Of a DNA stretch of 64,000 nt, positions 49,494-60,327 are shown piece after piece; the stretch's first letter is position 1; every line of letters begins with the position of its first letter. The DNA lies in the NCBI GenBank assembly GCA_000507305.1, contig DF240469.1, positions 53,175 through 117,174 on the forward strand. Direction: 5' to 3'. The notes under the pieces were generated by a model. That model saw only the letters and a list, made by a program, of their open reading frames with translations, was not told where the DNA came from and searched no databases. Origin of the DNA: Breviolum minutum Mf 1.05b.01. Its lineage: Eukaryota > Sar > Dinophyceae > Suessiales > Symbiodiniaceae. A program made the translations under genes and the position numbers.

Positions 49494-49956
49494 CTCCGAA
49501 ATGTGTTCATTTGCCTTGCCACAGCGAAAAAGCGCTGCGTCCGCTGCAGGTTGGGCAGTGATTCTTAGGATTTCCTGTGCAGATGACTTCTGCCCAACCC
49601 GCCTACAGTCACATAGGTTTGCTTTGGAATGATTTTGGAATGTATCAAGAAAACATCAAACCCGCTATGTCCAAGGTGGTTTTTAGGGAATGGGCTCCAA
49701 TGAATTCATGAAAGCAAACCCTGCAGTCTATGCCCTACGCATTTTCATCTGCAACTGCTCGGAAAAGAGTGCTGCAAACCGGTTGTTGTTGTTTTTTTCG
49801 CGCCATGAAATCTCCAACCAACCAGTGAAAACGTCAGTGGCGGCTAACCTCTCCAGTGATCCATTTTCGTATCCCAAGGATGTCGATTTTCACAACCAGG
49901 ATTGCAGCATTTTTCCCCCCGGCAAGCTCAGCTAATGGCGGCTTGTGCAGCCTGAC
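49494..49956 (-). CDS. Three-exon gene fragment, unknown product
   Basis: Minus exons are 49956-49849 (NAAILVVKIDILGIRKWITG; AG before, GTTAGC after), 49811-49734 (ISWREKN...RFAALFSEQLQ) and 49574-49494 (EILRITAQPAADAALFRCGK). All joins are phase 0. The first intron is 37 nt with GT-AG. The second would use AGG^GC (GC-AG), and the last exon ends at GAG^GATGG or at a TGA four codons later. The first exon, with alternating hydrophobic residues, looks like beta strands of a globular domain. No family was recognised. Confidence 0.45.
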
Positions 49957-50239
49957 CTCGCTCAAAAGTTCATGGTGTGTTAAAACTTTCATTAGATTGA
50001 TTGGTTGTCATCAGTTGTCATCCCTGGATCCCTTTCCAAGTAGAGCATCCCCCCCCAAAAAAAAACCTCCCCCCTGAAAGGCACTGGATCTAGGACAGGT
50101 GGTCTCAACTCCTCTGGTGGTCAGATGAGTCAAAATGGCAGGCTTCCCGATTCCGTAGGAGTGAATATATGTGTATATATATACATATCATTTTAATATA
50201 ATCTAATTAATGTTTTTTTTAACCACCAACCACTTGGTG

Positions 50240-50347
50240 TACCCTCCTGAAGTTCAACATAGCCCCTGAAAAGTTAAAGCTACCTTCCCAATAGGAAAGT
50301 AGTCTTCCAACCACCATTTTTCAGGGTCTATGTTAAACTTCGGGGAT
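50240..50347. repeat. Fold-back element, about 108 bp
   Basis: Left arm CTGAAGTTCAACATAGCCCC followed by TGAAAA; right arm TTTTCAGGGTCTATGTTAAAC followed by TTCGGGG. They are about 28-bp imperfect inverted repeats around an AGCTACCTTCCCAATAGGAA centre. It is not obviously related to the GGGTGTTTCC family. Confidence 0.6.
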
Positions 50348-50396
50348 AGTAAGTAGATCATAGATCATGAATGGGGTGTTCACAACTCCCGCCAAG

Positions 50397-50483
50397 TTAC
50401 CTGGCGGCCAATGTGATCGAGCTGGAACTGTCCAACGACCAGGCCAAACTGGTGGCCTTAAAGGATCTATTTGTTGATGAAAG
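50397..50483 (+). CDS. Candidate internal exon, unknown
   Basis: A plus exon between CCGCCAAG and AAAG^GTATTA reads NVIELELSNDQAKLVALKDL. The composition is strongly protein-like. The minus strand is also open with a GTAACT donor, but the plus reading is better. It points towards the minus exon at 50731-50631, so two genes may converge here, or one of the two strand calls is wrong. Confidence 0.35.
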
Positions 50484-50630
50484 GTATTATCAGTTTCATA
50501 TAGTTTCATTGATTAATTATCCATCTGGGTCACAAGGATTCCATCATTTGTGGTTTCTTCAGATGAGGCCAGTATATTTAGTACAGTCTGACCAGTACAG
50601 CAGTACATCATCTATCAAGAGAGCTTTCAC

Positions 50631-50731
50631 CAGGTTTCCATTAGCAATGAATTTGCCAATCCGAGTTGCGGCGCGTAGCTTTCGAAAGGATTCTCTGGAA
50701 GCTCCAACTCATCTGGGACTTCTTGTACCAC
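50631..50731 (-). CDS. Internal exon, unknown protein
   Basis: The minus exon after CGGTCCAAG reads VVQEVPDELELPENPFESYA and continues to MET before a TG^GTGAAAG donor. It has good borders and an acidic, Pro-containing composition. It may be upstream of the minus exons at 49956-49494. Function unknown. Confidence 0.45.
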
Positions 50732-51231
50732 CTTGGACCGTCGCGGTTGCATCCACTGTCAGAGTAGGACCCCACAACCGAGGTTTTTCCACTTTCACAA
50801 ATCAGCTTGTTGATCCAAACTAGCTGTCCCAAAATTCGTTGATCTGCCGTCAAAAGCGACTATTTCTAGACGTTTTGGGGTTGCTGGGACATCTCCATGT
50901 CAATCCTCTGGTCTCGTTCTCTCGTTTGATTTCGGCAAGCTTCTTGACATCCACTAGGGCCTTTGGGCAAAGACACCTGCAAATGCTGGAAAGCATCAGA
51001 AAAACACATGTTCAAAAAAGACTGTGTTTCTTCCAAGTCTCAGACTCAAAAAAAAAACAGAGCAGGTACATCTTCTATCCTCTTATCACCTGTACGCCAC
51101 ACCCCAGAAGTTGTTTCTTTCTCCACAACTTCATCTACCTTTCAGCATGTCTCGGACGGATGGCAATTGCATTCCAACAGCCAAGGTGCTGGGACGGAAT
51201 TCCAACCCCAAAGCTTCTCAGCGGTAGATGG

Positions 51232-52177
51232 ACCATGACCTTGGTCTTGAACGGGCTGTTTAACTTACCATATAAATCAAAATATATAGTATAGATACAT
51301 TAATGATACATCATGTAGATCAACATAAACTATTTAATTTACCATGTATGACATGTCATATATATACCATGCCATATGACATATTTGTATTATGAATCAT
51401 GATATACAATAACATGTTTTACATATCATATATCCTCACATATCCTACACTGTATCACACGTCATAAATCACACATAATTTATCATCACAGATCACATTC
51501 ATGTGACATATTATCTATCATGCATCATGTGTCATATATCATATGTCATCTGTCATAGTCATATATCATATATCATCTTTCATGTGTCATCTGTCATATA
51601 TCATCTGTCATGCGTTATCAAATATCATCTGCGTCATCATACATGGTATTATCATATCTCGCATCTCACATATCACATAATATCATGGTTCAATGAATTT
51701 CATACATACAAACATCCAATCAACACCACAAAAACACCCCTGAAAACTAAGATGATATTGGAAAATCCCCCCAATTTCAATAGGAACTACATCGACTCAA
51801 ATGATGGGTTTTCCATTCAACCAACCAACCGATGTCTCCGAGTCACTAAGGTGACAACCTTCAGGCACAGGTACACTGTAGTTGCCTGGAACCTACCGGT
51901 ATGGGAACCAGGTGGATTCATGAAACCCATTGTAACCGAAAACATCAGATGTCTGAAGAGGTATTGATCTTGGTTTGGCCGCAGTTTGGCCTTGACACCC
52001 TGAAAATATGCAAATATATATGTTCCAACATGCCTGTGCGTTGGAAAAGCGTGTTCTCATCACCCAGCTTGTTGGTGCAGGGGGTGCTCGAACCATCCTT
52101 TTCCAGTGTTTTCCAGCAGAAAGTTTCATTCGAAGGTTTCGAAATCGAAAGCATGGTCCGTCCAAAGTTCCATTAAT
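51232..52177. repeat. AT-rich quasi-repeat of CATATATCAT type
   Basis: From about 51340 to 51690 the sequence is built from degenerate repeats of ATATCAT, TGTCAT and CATATG words (for example CATATATCATATGTCATCTG), without a fixed period. The 154-codon frame across it (SYVICHSHISYIIFHVSS) is a by-product. No gene is supported between 51300 and 52177. Confidence 0.6.
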
Positions 52178-52284
52178 ATGGGTGTTTCCAAAAATAGTGG
52201 TATCCCCAAAAAGGATGGTTTATAATGGAAAACCCTAGTAAAATGGATGATTTGGGGGTACCACTATTTTCGGAAACATCCATA
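52178..52284. mobile_element. Palindromic MITE-like element, copy 4
   Basis: Starts ATGGGTGTTTCCAAAAATAG and ends CTATTTTCGGAAACATCCAT, with centre GGTTTATAATGGAAAACCCT. Nearly identical in layout to copies 1 and 3. No coding capacity. Confidence 0.8.
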
Positions 52285-52751
52285 TATCTTCCATACATCT
52301 TCCATGATGGGGGTTGTCCACCTTCCAACGTCCAACCATGTTTGAGTTTTTTCTAGTCCTCTGGGCGGGCATGGAACCATGCTCTCCGGGACGTTTCACC
52401 TAACAGGGTTGACTTGGTGTGGGGCGTGGGTGTCCCATCCTTACCATCCAAAGATCCAACCAAAGAAAATGTGAAAACTTTAAACAAAAAGAACAAAAAT
52501 TGTAATTTGAGCATATTTTGAAAAAATCCATTGACATGCCACCATGCCACCTCCTAAGTTAAATGTTACAATGGTGTTTCACTTGAAACATCTCGTCAAG
52601 ATCTCACATCATGAACTGCGGGCGCGGCACCACACGGAGATCTGAATAGCTCTTGGACCATGAACCTTGGCAGAATAAATAAAAAAAGTCGCTCCAGGAA
52701 GGATGTACCGGAAACTACACGCGGCACTGCCGCATCTCTCAAAGCTAAAAC

Positions 52752-53408
52752 TTGGATTTTGTGTCAGGATGTGTTCTACTGTCAATTATGAAATACTCCC
52801 TGCCACTGCCCCCCTTGTTGTTTTCCAAACATTCACCGTCTCAAAATTTGTGGAAAGTCAAGCAGCTGGAAGATGAAAAGCTTGGAGAAGCATCCCCAAA
52901 CCTCGGTTTTGGCCGATGTTCATGTCACCATCCCATGGAATCATGGTCATGGTCGTGTTTTTTCGGGTCCACTGCAGCGAAGCTACTGATCCAGAACATT
53001 GTAGGGTTCAGCCTACCAATTCCCAACATTGGTTGTGGCAGTTTGGATTTGGCACGTTTGAAAAATGTAGAAATAGTGAAATGAAAGGCTTGTAATGATT
53101 AGTTAATCAGCTTTTTAAATGTGGTTTTAAGCAGTTTCTTATTGTTTGGGGCCAATTTTGAAAAACTCTGCAAAATTTGCATGGCTGTGTGCTCATCTCT
53201 GCGTGTCACCCAGCCTCAGGGATGTATCCTGGAGACAGGCTATACTCCCCAGTGAGATAGCCTGCTGAAGATGAGAAGCTCGTTGAAGCATCAGCGAGCC
53301 TCGAACAGCGAAAATGTCTGAGGCTCGTGTCTACTAAGTTGATTGGAATCTTGAAGAGACTTACTTCTAGTCGGGCTAGCGAATCAATTTTAAGTTACAA
53401 TGGTCATC
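52752..53408 (+). CDS. Candidate coding block with a duplicated segment
   Basis: A 110-codon plus frame (52752-53084) contains VKQLEDEKLGEASPNLGFGR. About 400 bp further, a second open plus stretch from 53261 reads AEDEKLVEASASLEQRKCLR. The two DNA segments (52866-52905 and 53265-53303) are clearly related, and some differences are synonymous (GAA/GAG, CTT/CTC). This suggests a duplicated exon or repeat unit in a coding region. Splice sites were not fixed, except a possible AG at 53259-53260. Confidence 0.3.
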
Positions 53409-53761
53409 CCTGTGTTGACAAGAACTTGTCATAAAAAACAGTCAGTATATTCACTAGTTGGTGGTTTCGACCCCGTTGAAATCTATTAGTCAAAATGGGA
53501 ACCTTCCCCAAATGGGGGTGAAACTAAAAAATATTTGAAACCACCACCCAGATTCAGTATAATCCCTGTTCAAACATGAGGACTTTTCACCACCCACAAA
53601 AGAAATCCAAGTCACAAATCGCTGGAAGGAAGCACGGAGTCCACCTGATGAATCGCTGACACAAATAGAATTTCAACCATGTTTGCAATTGCAACAACCG
53701 GGGGATATATTAAATGTTGTATAGATTCTATAGATATCATAGTCAGAGTCGTAGTTCCCAG

Positions 53762-53880
53762 GGTTAACTTGCATACATTCACCACGGCAAGCCATCCGCC
53801 TCCCGCAAAAGCCCTACAGACCGGCTCCGCGGCTTCGGGGAATCTCCTCACGTGGCGTCGCTGGCCGCTTCGCTTCAAGG
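53762..53880 (+). CDS. Candidate GC-rich exon, unknown
   Basis: A plus frame between GTTCCCAG and TTCAAG^GTCAGG reads HPPPAKALQTGSAASGNLLT. Both borders are canonical. A minus frame (RRFPEAAEPVCRAFAGGGWL) is equally open, so the strand is uncertain. A (TA)n and then GAGAGA run lies at 53988-54042. Confidence 0.25.
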
Positions 53881-54424
53881 TCAGGCAGATTTCAAGTAAA
53901 ATTTTGGGTGAATAGATCAGGTTCCCATGGTGAATTGATGATCTTAGAATCTTAGCTACTCAACATTAGTAAACTACATATTACATATACATATATATAT
54001 ACACATATATTGTGTATACGTCGAGAGAGAGGGAGAGAGATACTCTATCATAATGATAAAGATCTGACAGATTTTAGACATTTCTAGACACTAATCCCAC
54101 TCGCCTACTACTAATCCTTCGGCAAATTGCTACTCCTCAGGCCATCTTAGCTGCAACACTTGAGAGTACGGACGTTTTCAATTAACGATTGCTCCTGCAA
54201 CCACCACGGATGTTGGCTTCCTCCTTGGGAGATGTGGACTTGCAATCAGCGGTTCTACAAAAAAAATGGGAGTCCAAGATGTACGAAGCTTCAGTTGATC
54301 AAAAAAAAGATACTGTCACGCCTTGATCCACGCTCATCTCCATCGTTACGAGCTCCAAGACCTCCAGGGATCGTTTTGGAAAGAAACGTTTCGTTACTGT
54401 GCGCAGTGTCCAGCTTTCAATCAC

Positions 54425-55196
54425 CTTCGGTGGCTCCACTCTTCCCAAACTTCACTTGGCACTCCTTGACTCCTCAGGTCAACAGGCCATCCAAGACAAA
54501 AACCTTCAAGATCGTTCATGATCTCACGATAAAACTTGCAACCTCCAACACCAACCCACACTGTAAGTGAGTGTCCGCTACGCAGCTCTGGCGCAGAAGG
54601 TGAAGGAACAGTTTGTTGAGCCAGCAGATTGTCCATCCTTCAGCCGGAGGGGAAGGGGAATGGCATCCAAAAAACGACGAATTTCTTCTATTATGGTCAA
54701 TTAAAAGTTTAGTCAACGTTTCATCGTTCATGAAACTAGTAACATCAATTATGTAATTCTTGTGAGTGACGTTACTACTACTTATCTATTGTACCTCGTC
54801 ATCTTTGAATCTATATCATTCAAATATAGTGCATGTACATTTCTTATTAAACATATTGTGGTATGCGTCCGTATATAGCAAACATGTATACAAAATTCAA
54901 ACCCTGTATCAAGTATCAATCCAGCTGAGCAGCTTAATGAAGAGTCTTTCTGCATCCTGCCAGGGCGATTTTGGATCTTTCATGAATCCTTGAAGGATTA
55001 ATTCACAGCAAAGAAATCAGGACCTGAGCCAAACTCCAAGTGCCACTAGTGCCACTCGCCGTCCTTGGCAGAAACGGATGATGATTTTCTCCGGGTTCTG
55101 AATGGGTTTCAATGAATTTACAACATGGATAGCCTATGATAACCTGCTCTGGATTTACAAGTGGAGCTTTTGCATGCAATTTCAATCCATCAGACC
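54425..55196 (-). CDS. Three-exon gene fragment, unknown product
   Basis: Minus exons are 55196-55144 (SDGLKLHAKAPLVNPEQ), 55097-55024 (NPEKIIIRFCQGRRVALVAL) and 54560-54425 (VGGCKFYREIMNDLEGFCLG). The first two join in phase 0 across a 46-nt GT-AG intron. The frame near 55000-54910 (PWQDAERLFIKLLSWIDT) may be another exon in between. They lie downstream of the kinesin on the same strand and could be its C-terminal part, but no kinesin feature is visible in them. Family not recognised. Confidence 0.4.
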
Positions 55197-55837
55197 CTGA
55201 AATAAAAGTTTGAACTTTATTTTCCCAAACTAAATATGTATATAATCCCAAAAAGTTTAAAGTTTAGCCATTGGCCAAGTAAGTGTTGCCATGGGACCCA
55301 TCCGAGAGAACGTTTGCCCTTGACTCCGAGGCCTTCTTACCTGGATCGGATTGTCAGCAGCGATGTTTATTGAAGCAGTCTTTCAAATGGCAAGCATCAC
55401 TGGAGAGAATCCGGCAATCAATCCTTCTCCTGGTGTATCCTTGGATTATGTTTTATCATACTTAGATAACTTAGATATACAATAATGTATATTTATGTGT
55501 GTAATGTTTCGTATATTGTGACATCTGAAAGGTACATCTCCGAATTGTTGCAGACGAGTTGCACCCCAGGGATGTTGGCACAACATTCTCTGCCCATGGA
55601 TCAAGCCTCCGGTATCACCAAAACTTCCAACATGGTCAACTCCAAAACCAACAAAAAATCCTAAAATTGGCCATCAACCATTTGTCAGCCGAATTTTCAT
55701 CTGATCCTGACGCCCAAATATGTCCCAATTCATCCTAGTTCAGTAACACTCAATAACACTGAAACCTGGCCCAAAAGGGATCCAAAAGGTCTTGGTTTTT
55801 TTCTGTTCATTCAGATGCCATCTTGATGGCAACTCAC

Positions 55838-55924
55838 ACCACCAAATCGACACGACCGTGGCCTGGCATCCACCGCAAAACGGTCTGGACTCTTCAGTCG
55901 TTTCTCGTGCAGCTTGCGCATGAT
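55838..55924 (-). CDS. Candidate exon, possibly 3' part of kinesin gene
   Basis: A minus exon between GTACGTTTGCAG and GGT^GTGAG reads 29 codons in phase 0 (IMRKLHEKRLKSPDRFAVDA). It is basic and helical. It lies between the kinesin exons and the exon set at 54425-55196. Assignment to either is open. Confidence 0.35.
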
Positions 55925-56570
55925 CTGCAAACGTACCTTCCCGAAAAGAGATAAAAAGAAGGGCTGAGCCGTAGTGTTGATGCAGATGCTTTGTGGGACA
56001 TGGTCATGTATTGATATATTACAATATATTATATACATCATATATATAGAGAGAGAGAGACTATACAAAATCCTGTGAACTTTTGCCATGTCATCAGGAC
56101 AGCACAACCCTTACCCAAGCCAGGCAGCCTCAAACTGTGCCAGCGTCCAAATTGCGATGGTTGCAAGCTCCTCAAATACAACTTCAAATACTACAGCACC
56201 AACCTACCTGACCTTTGAGTGTGTAAATTGTTAAATGGTAAATCTCCAACCATCATTAGAAAATGTGAAAATTGAAGTACTTTCATCGCTCTGTGAAGCC
56301 ATTGTTCCCTCAGGCATCCTTCACAAGTCGAACACAGAGATCGGGCACGCCAAAGTTGTCCTCAACGACTGGAAAAAATGTGCACGGTTTCCCCATTCCC
56401 AAAGAGTCGAAGCATGTTCTATTCCACTTTCGGCTAAAGGTAACAAAACATAGCGAACTCCATTAACGTTAACGTTCTGTATATACAGTCCATGTATTCT
56501 GGTGCTGACACAAGTCATGAAATCAAGCAACGTCCAGCCGTGAAATGCTTTCATACAACAAACATGGGCC

Positions 56571-59500
56571 CAAAGTTGCGAACTATCCAGACAAGAGGCT
56601 CCATAACCATACACCATCACTGGTGCGATACATGACAATTCAAGCTTCAGCTGGCACATGGGCTTGAGTGCATCAGTCAAAGCATTGGCCTGCGCACATT
56701 GCGTGGAGCTTCGGATGGCTGGTGTACCCTGTGCACCATATCTAGATTTGAGATATCAGAAAGGTCTATATAGAATCTAGAATAATATTAGAATATATAA
56801 TGTAAAATTAGAATGTCAAGTCCCAAGATGAAGCCGCCAAACACCTCAAAAGACCATGGGGCATCTCTTAAGAGCGTGTCATTGGATTTTGTCTTCCTGT
56901 GAATCCCGTGCATGACTACCAACAACACCCCCCGTCAGAGGCTCCTCACTGACCAATGCAGCAGCACGCTTGGCAGTTGCTAGGAACTGATCCAAACGCT
57001 TGAAATTGGTAAAATCCAAATTCTGGCTCTGCAGTACAGACATGTAATGTAAGGCCACCTGTAATTGATGAGAGGTAGCTTCTGATGTCAGAATTTGCTG
57101 CATGATTTTGGTGCGTTCCTTTGGACCCAAGGCCCACCAGGTGGGTAACTTCAGGACGCGATGGGATTCACATACCACTGCATTGTCAAAGCTTACAAAG
57201 AAGCAGGCAGAGCTGCCAAAGACGATGAAATCTCCATGGAAGAGTTCCTTCACCTGGCGAGAAGTCTTTTAAAAAAACAACAAACAAAATGTATTAACAT
57301 CAAACTTGTTGTTCCTTTTTGTATCTTTTTGTGATAGGTGGGCGAAGCTTTGAAGGTTCAAATTTGTAAAGTGTGTAGTACTTAGTAGTCTTAAGGCAAA
57401 GTCTTTTTCACAAATCAGACCTGACATATTCTAACATCAAGCACGTCTGTCATATCAGAGTCTCATATAGACTTGTCTGTCAAAACGCCTGATCGACTGC
57501 CAGTTGCTCATGATTCACCTCCACTCGTGCCAGCACTCCGGAGCCAGTCTCTATCTCTGCGCGGATAAAGAGGTGCTCAGCTTCCAGCCATACAATGGCA
57601 CACTTAGGCAAAATACCATTGCTTCGTGGGAGGACAAAATGACAATCTGGAGACCATCCCAAGGTGTATTGAAAGCCCTTTTCAGTCAAAGGAAAGAATG
57701 TCCGACCGCTCTGGGGATCATCAGAATGGCTGGCAAGATGAGGACAGCTAGGCCGAGTCTCACGTCTTGAGACGTCCTGTGAGGGAGGCAAGGAACGAGC
57801 AACTCGAACACGTGCCAAGCTCAAACGTTTGAGAGCCGTGCTGCATTGATCTCTCAGCTGCTGATTCTCTTGAATCTTTTCATGCCAGCTGGCACGACAT
57901 TTTTCCAGCATGCCATTGGCCACCTCCAGTTGACTGGATAATTCCACGGAATTATCTGAAGAGACTTTCTCACGGAGTTCTTGCAACTCAGCCTGAAGAC
58001 CACTAATCAAAGAATCCTTGTCAATCCGTGTAGCGGGCTTGGCAAAGACCTTTACACTCTTTAGGCTAGAAGCAAAATTCAAGGTGGTATAGCTCTCATC
58101 CAAATTTGCCTTGGCAGGACTCAAAGTGCAAATGACCGAGGTTTTGGAATTTCCACTCAAAGCCTTTGCCAAAAGAAGCGTGAGCTTCGAATTCCGAAAT
58201 CGTGCCATGGTGTTGTCATTGCCTTTGCTTCCTTTTCGCCCTTCCGACTCTTCCGAGATGGTACTGTGGCGAGTGGGCGCTTCCTTGTCCAGCTTCTCCC
58301 GTTTCACGGTCTTTTCTTGGAGCCGGAAACTGGACTCGCGTCGGGTGGAAGTGACCAACGTCTCGTCTAAACCATTCAAGAGTTTACTTCTCCGACGTCC
58401 AGTGACGGTGTTCCCCAAAGCATAAATACATTGAGAAAGCCACATCAAACTTCGATTAATGAAGCTGAGCTCCACCAGCCTCTCCCCAGAGACCCTGGTG
58501 GTACGCTCATTCTCACGTCCCGCCAAGTCAACGAAAAAAACTTCAGAGGTCATCACTGTGTTGTCCGTTTTGCCATGCTTTTCGACGCTCAGCTTGTACA
58601 CGGTGTGCCCCCTTGAGGATTGTGAGTTCATGGCCGTTGCAGCCACCGTTTGCCGGCTGCTGGCATCTTCAATGACATTGAGGCATTCGTCTAAGGATTG
58701 CACCGGTTGATCCAAGACATGTTTCAAATAGACGCCCAGCTGTGGATGAACATGAACTTCTGGCGTGGGACTACTGGGACTATCCGTTAGCAAATCACGA
58801 ACCTTCTCATTGTGAACTTCAACAATCTGCACTCGACATTGAACATTGTCTCCTTGATGTGCTAAGACACTCACCTGCTCAAAGAGATCGGTGACCAAGC
58901 GCAATAGAAGACCTTGTTCTGAGATAGGCTCTGGTTTCCCCAAGATGGTGGTAGTCTTGCCAGTTCCTGTTTGGCCATAGCAAAAGAGGCAACTACTAAA
59001 GCCGCGGAGTGCGTGTTCCACCATCTTTTCTGCCATCAACTGATAGCACCTTTCTTGGCTCACAAATCTTGCAGATGTAGCATCAGTGCTGTCCATCACA
59101 TAGTCGAAAGCAAACTCCTTCGGGGCTTTGCCTTGGTGGTTTGAAAATGGACCAACATGACAACATGACTCATGACTCATGGTCCGACGCACACTGGAAT
59201 ATACTATCATTATATATCATTATAATCTTTATATATAAATATATTAATACATATATATCATATTACTGTATATCATTATAATATTATCATTAATATATCT
59301 AAAACTGTATCGAAAGAATCTATGATCCATGCTTTTCCCACACGGGAACCGAAAAACAATACTTTTCAAAGGCTTGGGAGGTAGTTCCCAGTGGGGCGAT
59401 TTTTGTTTCACCCGTAAAAAACCAGTGCGCCTCCATTTCCATCAGCTTCCAGAATGATGACATTGTCACCTCACCATTTTCCAAACAATGCCCAAAGATT

Positions 59501-59761
59501 CACATGCTTCAGATCTCCAAAAAAAAAACATCAAAAACCATGTAGTCAGTAGTCATCTCATCATATCTCATCTATATTGGCATTCTTAATGAGCATGAGC
59601 ATCCAAACAGGTCCTTTCAGGCTTTCCATTCAAACCTTTCAGGCTTGAAAAATCTGCCGAGCTCCCCGACGCACACGGAGGCATTGCGACTGGCCAGCTT
59701 CACAGGGGACCAACGGCCGCAGCCGTACACCGATGCGAATGGATTCGCACTGATCCGACAT
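56571..59761 (-). CDS. Kinesin motor protein with FHA domain (kinesin-3-like)
   Basis: A microtubule motor. Exon 1 (59761-59645, ATG) carries the first strand, IRIGVRLRPL. Exon 2 (about 59210-57489) has the P-loop GQTGTGKTTT, switch I as NSQSSRGH (usual NxxSSRSH), switch II as DLAGREN (usual DLAGxE), FRNSKLTLLL, and NSKTSVICTLSP. A short coiled neck follows (LISGLQAELQELREKV), then the start of an FHA domain (GILPKCAIVWLEAEHLFIRA). Exon 3 (57253-56897) completes FHA (VKELFHGDFIVFGSSACFF). Exon 4 (from 56728; 56571 is a rough end) reads QANALTDALKPMCQLKLEL, like the segment after FHA in kinesin-3. Intron 2 is CAG^GC...CCAG (GC-AG). Intron 3 is GA-AG, or GT-AG with shifted ends. The exon 1-2 junction is not resolved. 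Motor, FHA and order fit kinesin-3. Cargo unknown. Confidence 0.85.
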
Positions 59762-60327
59762 GGGGATCTCGTCCCGGTGTGTGGTAAAGGTTAAGACCAC
59801 CAGATCTGATGATCAGCTCAGTGAATGATGGTGAATGTTCGTGTCTTTGGATGATTCGAAAATTTTGATAGTATGAGTTTTGATGTGTTCCAAAATGAAA
59901 GGGTGAGAAAACAGTGAAGCTTGAAAGATCTATCAGAGTGAAGTTTCCATGCTGTCTGATGCATTAAAGTTTCATAAAGTTTCCATAAGTTTCCTAGTTT
60001 TCTCCTTCAATTGGCCAGGGTACTGCCGCAATTAGGTCCGTGGTAACTATCAAGTCTTCAGGGCAACCCGTTGCATGAAAAATCTTCAGGTCTAACTGGC
60101 CTTTGCCTCATGTTCATGCAGTACCTTGATCCACAGAGCAGTTTCAGTCAAGTTCTCGGAGGAGCTCTGAGCTCCACTCACATCCCACAAAATGCCCAGA
60201 AAATTCCACTGCATGGGAAGCATGGGCTTCCAGCCACCTCACTGGCTCGAATCAAAAACCCCTTTAAAAAGCTGCCTAAACCACTCATCAAGTACACTGA
60301 AAAAACATCACTCCTCTCATTTCTACA

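Noticed and set aside
51503-51967. 154-codon plus ORF
   Set aside because: Most of it is the degenerate ATATCAT stretch; the rest has no borders or motifs.
57504-58710. Plus-strand ORFs of 61-104 codons
   Set aside because: Shadows of the kinesin exon on the minus strand.
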